64,000 bases of DNA from Myxococcota bacterium (GTDB taxonomy: Bacteria; Myxococcota_A; UBA9160; UBA4427). Below, in pieces: positions 58,849-64,000 of the stretch. Within the stretch, counting starts at the first letter, position 1. Each line of letters opens with the position of its first letter. The notes beneath the pieces are model-generated. The model saw only the letters and a program-made list of their open reading frames with translations, did no database searches and was not told where the DNA came from. The position numbers and the translations under genes were made by a program. The stretch is taken from contig JAWKRT010000004.1 in assembly GCA_041389495.1 (NCBI GenBank), positions 124,001 through 188,000 of the forward strand, in the 5' to 3' direction.

Positions 58849-60087
58849 GTGGCCCTGGTGGTGCAGAAGTTCGGCGGCACGAGCGTCGGCGACCCCGAGC
58901 GCATCCGGAACGTCGCGCGGCGCGTCGTCGAGACGCATCGCGCGGGCCACCGGGTGGTCGTGTGCGTCTCGGCGATGGCGGGCGAGACGAACGCGCTCGT
59001 CGCGCTCGCGAACGACGTCGGCGGCGAGCAGCCGAGCGCGCGCGAGTACGACGTGCTCGTCGCGACGGGCGAGCAGAAGACGATCGCGCTGCTCGCGATG
59101 GCGATCCATCGGCTCGGGGTGGACGCGCAGAGCTTCACCGGCGCGCAGATGGGCATGCGCACGGATTCGGACCACGCGCGCGCGCGCATCCAGAGCATCG
59201 ACACGGAGGCGCTGCGCGCCGTCCTCGACCGCGGTGCGATCGCGGTGATCGCGGGCTTCCAGGGCGTCGACGACGAGGGCGACATCACGACGCTCGGTCG
59301 CGGGGGCTCGGACACCTCGGCCGTCGCCGTCGCCTGCGCGCTCGGCGCCGACGTGTGCGAGATCTACACGGACGTCGACGGCGTGTACACGACCGACCCG
59401 CGCATGTGCGCGCGAGCGCGCAAGCTCGCGCGCGTCTCCTTCGAGGAGATGCTCGAGATGGCGAGCCTCGGCGCGAAGGTGCTGCAGATCCGCTCGGTCA
59501 AGTTCGCGATGCGGTACGGCCTTCCGATCCACGTGCGATCGAGCTTCGACGCGTCGGAGGGCACATGGGTGGTGCGCGAGGAGGACCTGATGGAGCACAT
59601 GATCGTTTCGGGCATCACCTTCAACCGCGACGAGGCGAAGATCCGGGTGCTCGGGGTGAAGGACCAGCCCGGGGTCGCGAGCCGCGTCTTCACGCCGCTC
59701 TCCGACGCCGGCATCGTCGTCGACATGATCATCCAGAACCTCGGCTCCGATGCGATGACGGACCTCACGTTCACGGTGCCGCGGGGCGACTTCAAGCGCG
59801 CCTTCGAGCTCGCGCGCAACGCGGGGCGGGACATCGGTGCGCGCGACGTCGAGGGCGCGACGGACGTCGCGAAGGTGTCGCTCGTCGGCCTCGGCATGCG
59901 CGACCACGCGGGCGTCGCGTCGAGGGCGTTCCGCGTGCTGGCGGACGAGGGCATCAACATCCAGGCCATCACGACGAGCGAGATCAAGATCTCGGTGCTC
60001 GTCGATGAGAAGTACACGGAGCTCGCCGTGCGCGCGCTGCACCACGCCTTCATCGAAGAGGGTGTGATGGAGCCGCGCGCGGAGTAG
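58849..60087 (+). CDS. lysC: Aspartate kinase
   Basis: 412 residues from the GTG at 58849, chosen because GAGGAG lies 8 bases before it and the protein then starts ALVVQKFGGTSVG. The kinase domain has FGGTS and GRGGSDT. The two ACT domains (about 265-410; VLGVKDQPGVASRVF and LVGLGMRDHAGVASRAF) bind the feedback amino acid, lysine or threonine. First step of the aspartate family. Residues match the short monofunctional type found in proteobacteria. Confidence 0.96.
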   Translation: MALVVQKFGGTSVGDPERIRNVARRVVETHRAGHRVVVCVSAMAGETNALVALANDVGGEQPSAREYDVLVATGEQKTIALLAMAIHRLGVDAQSFTGAQMGMRTDSDHARARIQSIDTEALRAVLDRGAIAVIAGFQGVDDEGDITTLGRGGSDTSAVAVACALGADVCEIYTDVDGVYTTDPRMCARARKLARVSFEEMLEMASLGAKVLQIRSVKFAMRYGLPIHVRSSFDASEGTWVVREEDLMEHMIVSGITFNRDEAKIRVLGVKDQPGVASRVFTPLSDAGIVVDMIIQNLGSDAMTDLTFTVPRGDFKRAFELARNAGRDIGARDVEGATDVAKVSLVGLGMRDHAGVASRAFRVLADEGINIQAITTSEIKISVLVDEKYTELAVRALHHAFIEEGVMEPRAE

Positions 60088-60121
60088 CCGTGCGTCCCCG
60101 CGGTCCCGCGGAGCCGCCCGC

Positions 60122-60808
60122 TTGGACAGCCGGTCCCCGCCGCCCCGATGCGGCGCGCCCGCGCGCCCGGAGCGCGGTGCGCTCCCCGTCCGCCTCGTCG
60201 CCGCGCTGCTGCTCGGCCTCGCGCCGCTCGCGCGCTGCGCGGAGCCGGGGCCGCCGCCCGAGGCGCGCGTCGCGGGGGCGGACCGCGCGGCGGTGCAGCT
60301 GCTCGCCGGCGGGCGACTCGACCCGAACCGGGCCGCGGCGAGGGACCTCGAGCTGCTCCCGGGCATCGGGCCCGCCCGCGCGGAGGCGATCGCCCGCGCG
60401 GCGCGCGCCGCTCCCTTCGCGCGCCCCGACGACCTCGCCCGCGTTCCCGGCATCGGGCCGCGGACCGTCGCGCGGCTCGCGCCGTGGCTCGCCGTGGGCG
60501 GCGATCGTGCGAACGGCGCGCGCGGATCGGGCGGCGCGTTGCCGATGAGCTGCGAAGCTCCCACCCTCGGGCCGCCCGCATTCGCCGCGCCAGGAGGAAC
60601 GACATGGCCGCACCGCCCGCCGAGCTCGTCGACCGCGCGCGGCGCTTCCTGTTCCACGACCTGTGGCGCGTCGAGGTCGAGGACCGGTCGCTCGCGACGC
60701 TGCCGATCCGCCTGCTGCAGTTCGGGTACATGGTCGTCGAGGGCTTCATCCGCGACGAGCTGCTGCTGCGGGCCAGCGCGCTCACCTACATCGTCTCCCT
60801 CTCGCTGA
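60122..60808 (+). CDS. ComEA-like helix-hairpin-helix protein
   Basis: The frame gives 228 residues from a TTG. An N-terminal hydrophobic segment (VRLVAALLLGLAPLARC) looks like a signal peptide. Residues about 64-125 hold two helix-hairpin-helix motifs (ELLPGIGPARAEAIA and RVPGIGPRTVARL), as in the DNA-binding end of ComEA, used in DNA uptake. After residue 130 the frame is Ser/Arg-rich and overlaps yihY by 205 bases, so the true end may be near 60540 or a frameshift may be present. Confidence 0.55.
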   Translation: MDSRSPPPRCGAPARPERGALPVRLVAALLLGLAPLARCAEPGPPPEARVAGADRAAVQLLAGGRLDPNRAAARDLELLPGIGPARAEAIARAARAAPFARPDDLARVPGIGPRTVARLAPWLAVGGDRANGARGSGGALPMSCEAPTLGPPAFAAPGGTTWPHRPPSSSTARGASCSTTCGASRSRTGRSRRCRSACCSSGTWSSRASSATSCCCGPARSPTSSPSR

Positions 60809-61974
60809 TCCCGCTGCTCGTGGTGGTGCTGTCGCTCCTGTCCGCGCTCGGCATGACGAGCGGCCTCGTCGAGGCCGCGATCGACTACCTCGCGATCCCG
60901 GGCGCGCGCGAGACGGTGCTTCCGTACGTGCAGGGGGTCGATCTCTCGGGCTTCGGCACGCTCGGCGCCGCGATCCTGTTCGTGACGACCGTGCTCGCGC
61001 TGCGCCACGGCGAGCACGCGGTGAACGAGATCTGGGGCGTCGTCGCCGGAAGGAGCTGGACGCGTCGCTTCACGGACTACCTGGCGATCCTGATCGTCGC
61101 TCCCGTGCTCCTGACGGTCGCGCTCTCGCTCGGGCCGACGCTGCGCTCGGACCCGGTCGTCGCCTGGCTCCTGCGCTTCCCCGCGTTCGAGTACGCCTAC
61201 GCGCTCGGTCTGCGCTACGCGCCCGTCGTCCTGCTGACGCTCGCCTTCACGTTCGTCTACTGGTTCCTGCCGAACACCCAGGTGCGCGTCGCGAGCGCGG
61301 CGCTCGGCGGCGTCGTCGCGTCGGCGCTGTTCCTGATCGCGCAGGCGCTCTACGTCGACTTCAACGTCGGCGCGGCGACCTACAGCGCGTTCTTCGGCGC
61401 CGCGGCGACCGTGCCGCTGCTGCTCGTCTGGATCTACGTGTCGGCGTCCGTGTTCCTGCTCGGCGCGGAGATCTCGTTCGCGCACCAGAACCTCGCGACG
61501 TACCGGCGCGAGGTGCAGGGCGAGCGGCCGGCGCCGGCCGAGCGCGAGGTGCTCGGCCTGTGCATCGCACTCGAGGTGGCGCGCGCCTTCCGCGATCGCG
61601 AGGGCTACTGCACGGCGGACGACCTGGCGGATCGGCTCGGCGTCCCCGTGCGGCCGGTGCGCGAGGTGATGGCGGCGCTCGAGCGCGAGGAGATCCTCGC
61701 GCCGTGCACGCCCGACGGGCGCGAGCCCGGCCACCAGCTCGGGCGTCCGAGCGAGGACGTGCGGGTGGCGGAGGTGCTCGCCGCGCTGCGCGGGACGCCG
61801 CGGCTCCCGAACGCCGCGCCCGCGGTCGGCGACACGGCGCGCGTCGTCGAGGGCGTCGTGGGCGACCTCGAGCGCGCGGTCGCGCCGGTCGCGCGCGAGA
61901 CGACGCTCGCCACCCTGCTCGGTGCGCTCGAGCCGCGCGCACCGCTCGCGGGCCGCGAGGGCGTCGGCGCGTAG
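60604..61974 (+). CDS. YihY/virulence factor BrkB family membrane protein
   Basis: 456 residues from the ATG at 60604 with AGGAGGA upstream. Six membrane helices (about 55-75, 120-140, 160-180, 205-225, 235-255 and 270-290) with the family marks ALTYIVSLSLIPLLVV and LPNTQV. A C-terminal soluble region (about 320-450) with a winged-helix-like stretch (TADDLADRLGVPVRPVREVMAALEREEIL) is present in many members. The function is unsettled; older annotation as RNase BN is wrong. Confidence 0.9.
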   Translation: MAAPPAELVDRARRFLFHDLWRVEVEDRSLATLPIRLLQFGYMVVEGFIRDELLLRASALTYIVSLSLIPLLVVVLSLLSALGMTSGLVEAAIDYLAIPGARETVLPYVQGVDLSGFGTLGAAILFVTTVLALRHGEHAVNEIWGVVAGRSWTRRFTDYLAILIVAPVLLTVALSLGPTLRSDPVVAWLLRFPAFEYAYALGLRYAPVVLLTLAFTFVYWFLPNTQVRVASAALGGVVASALFLIAQALYVDFNVGAATYSAFFGAAATVPLLLVWIYVSASVFLLGAEISFAHQNLATYRREVQGERPAPAEREVLGLCIALEVARAFRDREGYCTADDLADRLGVPVRPVREVMAALEREEILAPCTPDGREPGHQLGRPSEDVRVAEVLAALRGTPRLPNAAPAVGDTARVVEGVVGDLERAVAPVARETTLATLLGALEPRAPLAGREGVGA

Positions 61975-62043
61975 CGCCCGGGGCGCGTCGTGCGCGCCGG
62001 GCGAGCGCGGTGTCGCGCGGTCGGCCTGCTAGGTTCGGCGCGC

Positions 62044-63273
62044 ATGCGCATCTACCTCGATCACAACGCGACGACGCCGCTGCGACCCGCCGCGCGCGAG
62101 GCGATGGTCGCCGTGCTCGACGGCGTGTTCGGCAACCCGTCGAGCACGCACGCCGATGGGGCCGCCGCGCGCCGCGTCGTCGAGGACGCGCGCGAGCAGG
62201 TGGCGTCGCTCGTCGGCGCCGCGCCGCGCGAGGTGACGTTCACGGCCGGTGCGACCGAGGCCAACAACACCGTGCTGGCCTCGCTGCGGGACGGCTCGCT
62301 GCCGTGGCGGCGGCTCGTGACGACGCGCGCGGAGCACCCGTCGGTCCGCGAGCCCGCGCTCGCGCTCGCGCGCGCGGGCCTCGACGTCGCCTGGCTCGAC
62401 GTCGACCGCGACGGGCGTCTCGATCTCGCCCAGCTCGACGCCGCGCTCGCCGCGGGCCCGCCCGCGCTCGTGAGCGTGATCGCGGCGAACAACGAGACGG
62501 GCGTCGTCGCGCCGATCGACGCGATCGCCGAGCGCGTCCGCGCGGCGGGCGCCTTCCTGCACACCGACGTGACGCAGGCGCTCGGGAAGATCCCGGTGCG
62601 CGCGCTCGCGGCGGGCGCGCACTGGCTCTCCGCGTCCGCGCACAAGCTCGGCGGTCCGAAGGGCACGGGCTGTCTCGTCGCGCGCGAGGGGCTCGGGCTG
62701 CCCGCGCTGCTGCAGGGCGGGCCGCAGGAGCGGCGCGCGCGCGGCGGCACCGAGAACGTCGCGGGCATCGCGGGCTTCGGCGCGGCGTGCGCCGAGGCGG
62801 AGCGCGCGCTTCCCGAGCGCGCGCTCCGCGACGCGGCGCTGCGCGACCGGCTGTGGAGCGGCCTTCGCGCGCGCCTCGAACGCATCGCGTGGAACGGCGC
62901 TCCCGATGGAGACGGAAGGGCGCCCGCGGCCCACGCCCTCCTTCCGAACACGCTCTCGCTCGAGATCGAGGGCGCGGCGGCGGACGTGCTGCTCGAGGCG
63001 CTCGACCTCGAGGGCATCGCGGTCTCGACGGGCGCGGCCTGCCACTCGGGTGCGATCGAGCCCTCGCACGTGCTGCTCGCGATGGGGCGCTCGCCCGAGC
63101 GCGCGCGCTCGACGCTTCGCCTGTCGGTCGGCGAGGGCAACGACGAAGCGCAGATCGACCGCGCGATCGCGACCATCGCGGCGCTCGCCGCGCGCGCGCG
63201 CGCGGCGCTCGGCGGAGAGCTCGGTGCGGCGCCGGGCGGCGCGCGCGCCCGCGCGGCGGGTGCGCGCGCGTGA
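62044..63273 (+). CDS. Cysteine desulfurase (NifS/IscS family)
   Basis: 409 residues from the ATG at 62044. PLP binds at Lys201 (SASAHKLGGPKG) and the persulfide Cys is Cys333 (STGAACHSG). YLDHNATTPLRP is the standard start. It removes sulfur from cysteine. The stop overlaps the mnmA start (GTGA), so the sulfur is most likely for tRNA 2-thiouridine, possibly also for iron-sulfur clusters. A TAGGTT box lies 8 bases upstream of the ATG without a ribosome site. Confidence 0.93.
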   Translation: MRIYLDHNATTPLRPAAREAMVAVLDGVFGNPSSTHADGAAARRVVEDAREQVASLVGAAPREVTFTAGATEANNTVLASLRDGSLPWRRLVTTRAEHPSVREPALALARAGLDVAWLDVDRDGRLDLAQLDAALAAGPPALVSVIAANNETGVVAPIDAIAERVRAAGAFLHTDVTQALGKIPVRALAAGAHWLSASAHKLGGPKGTGCLVAREGLGLPALLQGGPQERRARGGTENVAGIAGFGAACAEAERALPERALRDAALRDRLWSGLRARLERIAWNGAPDGDGRAPAAHALLPNTLSLEIEGAAADVLLEALDLEGIAVSTGAACHSGAIEPSHVLLAMGRSPERARSTLRLSVGEGNDEAQIDRAIATIAALAARARAALGGELGAAPGGARARAAGARA

Positions 63274-64000
63274 GCGCCGCCGCGGAGCGCGTCGTCGTCG
63301 CGATGTCGGGCGGCGTCGACTCGTCGGTCGCCGCGGCGCTCGTCGCCGCGACGGGCGTCGAGACGGTCGGCATCACGCTCCGGCTCGCGGCCGGCGACTC
63401 GCGCTGCTGCTCGCTCGACGACGCCGACGACGCGCGCCGCGTCGCCGACCGCCTCGGCATCCGCTTCTTCGTCGCGAGCTATGCGGAGCGCTTCCGGGCC
63501 GAGGTCGTCGAGCCGTTCGCGGACGCGTACCTCGCGGGCGAGACGCCGATCCCGTGCGTCGCGTGCAACAAGCGCTTCAAGTTCGACTACCTGGTCGAGC
63601 GGGCCGCCGCGCTCGGCGCCGCGCGGGTCGCGACGGGGCACTACGCGCGCATCGCGCGCGACGCCGCGACGGGCCGCTTCCGGCTCCTGCGCGCGCGCCA
63701 TCTCGCGAAGGACCAGAGCTACTTCCTCTTCCAGCTCGGCCAGCGCGAGCTCGCGCGCGCCGTCTTCCCGCTCGGCGAGCTCGCGAAGGAGGAAGTGCGC
63801 GCGCAGGCGCGCGCGCTCGGGCTCGCGACGGCCGAGAAGCCCGAGAGCCAGGAGATCTGCTTCGTCCCGGACGGCGACTACGCGGCCGCGGTCGCGCGCA
63901 TCCGTCCCGACGCGGCGGCCGCCGCGGGAGGCGAGATCGTCGACGCCGCCGGCCGCGCGCTCGGGCGGCACGACGGCGTCCACCGCTTCACGGTCGGACA
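63270..64000 (+). CDS. mnmA: tRNA 2-thiouridine(34) synthase MnmA (5' part)
   Basis: At least 243 codons from the GTG at 63270; the gene runs off the window. It has the PP-loop MSGGVDSSVAA, the catalytic cysteines in PIPCVACN and QEICFVPDGDY, and KDQSYFLFQL. It puts sulfur on U34 of tRNAs for Lys, Glu and Gln. The overlap with the cysteine desulfurase suggests direct sulfur supply. The 3' end is not visible. Confidence 0.94.
   Translation, partial: MSAAAERVVVAMSGGVDSSVAAALVAATGVETVGITLRLAAGDSRCCSLDDADDARRVADRLGIRFFVASYAERFRAEVVEPFADAYLAGETPIPCVACNKRFKFDYLVERAAALGAARVATGHYARIARDAATGRFRLLRARHLAKDQSYFLFQLGQRELARAVFPLGELAKEEVRAQARALGLATAEKPESQEICFVPDGDYAAAVARIRPDAAAAAGGEIVDAAGRALGRHDGVHRFTVG

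Overview
This 64 kb window is a very GC-rich, gene-dense stretch of a bacterial chromosome with no insertion sequences, phage genes or CRISPR arrays. The gene order ftsH-folP-cdaA-cdaR-glmM-pdxJ-nnr-tsaE-lysC near the right end, together with MiaE, QueE, a LuxD-like acyltransferase and many two-component proteins, suggests an uncultured relative of the deltaproteobacteria (Myxococcota, Desulfobacterota or Binatota-like). That placement is an inference from gene content and GC level, not a phylogeny. Many genes start with GTG or TTG, and long antisense ORFs are common shadows of the GC bias.

Layout. 80-3226: a secreted Cys-rich protein, a membrane-anchored LuxR-type regulator and an outer-membrane beta-barrel protein. 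3424-8681: a catabolic or oxidative set (SDR, TetR regulator, cytochrome P450, aldo/keto reductase, acyl-CoA dehydrogenase). 8788-15264: an OmpR-type response regulator with its kinase, a GST-like protein, a second aldo/keto reductase, MiaE, a dienelactone hydrolase and an alanine-glyoxylate-type aminotransferase. 15584-22962: an overlapping operon of a small membrane protein, dGTPase, CutA, two unknown proteins, a long gene that appears to be broken by a frameshift (nuclease-like N-terminus, Arg/Asp-rich linker, DHH phosphoesterase C-terminus) and QueE. 22959-27207 on the minus strand: a MoxR / DUF58 / transglutaminase (TgpA-like) operon. 27368-31364: a zinc aminopeptidase and PrmA whose start codons share a CATG, a nucleotide-sugar epimerase/reductase, and a P-loop kinase fused to a dCMP deaminase.

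31617-42530 is the most unusual part. It holds an AurF-like diiron oxygenase, a three-domain protein (PilZ, LuxD-like alpha/beta hydrolase, SAM methyltransferase), an RND/MMPL exporter, a kinase-receiver-kinase hybrid, a receiver-GAF-pseudokinase and a CsgG/TolB-like periplasmic protein. The genes are tandem and partly overlapping. I infer a signal-controlled, possibly cyclic-di-GMP-gated, lipid-like product pathway with its own exporter and sensors.

42579-49875: tRNA with anticodon CAT, a pair of membrane proteins, an acyltransferase-3 enzyme, a sulfotransferase, an acyl-CoA synthetase, a MaoC-like protein and TilS. 50018-60087 is the conserved housekeeping operon listed above (protein quality control, folate, c-di-AMP synthesis, cell-wall precursor, NAD(P)HX repair, tRNA t6A, aspartate kinase). 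Its PdxJ homologue lacks two of the three catalytic residues. The window closes with a ComEA-like protein, a YihY membrane protein, a cysteine desulfurase and the start of mnmA, which would work together in tRNA 2-thiouridine synthesis.
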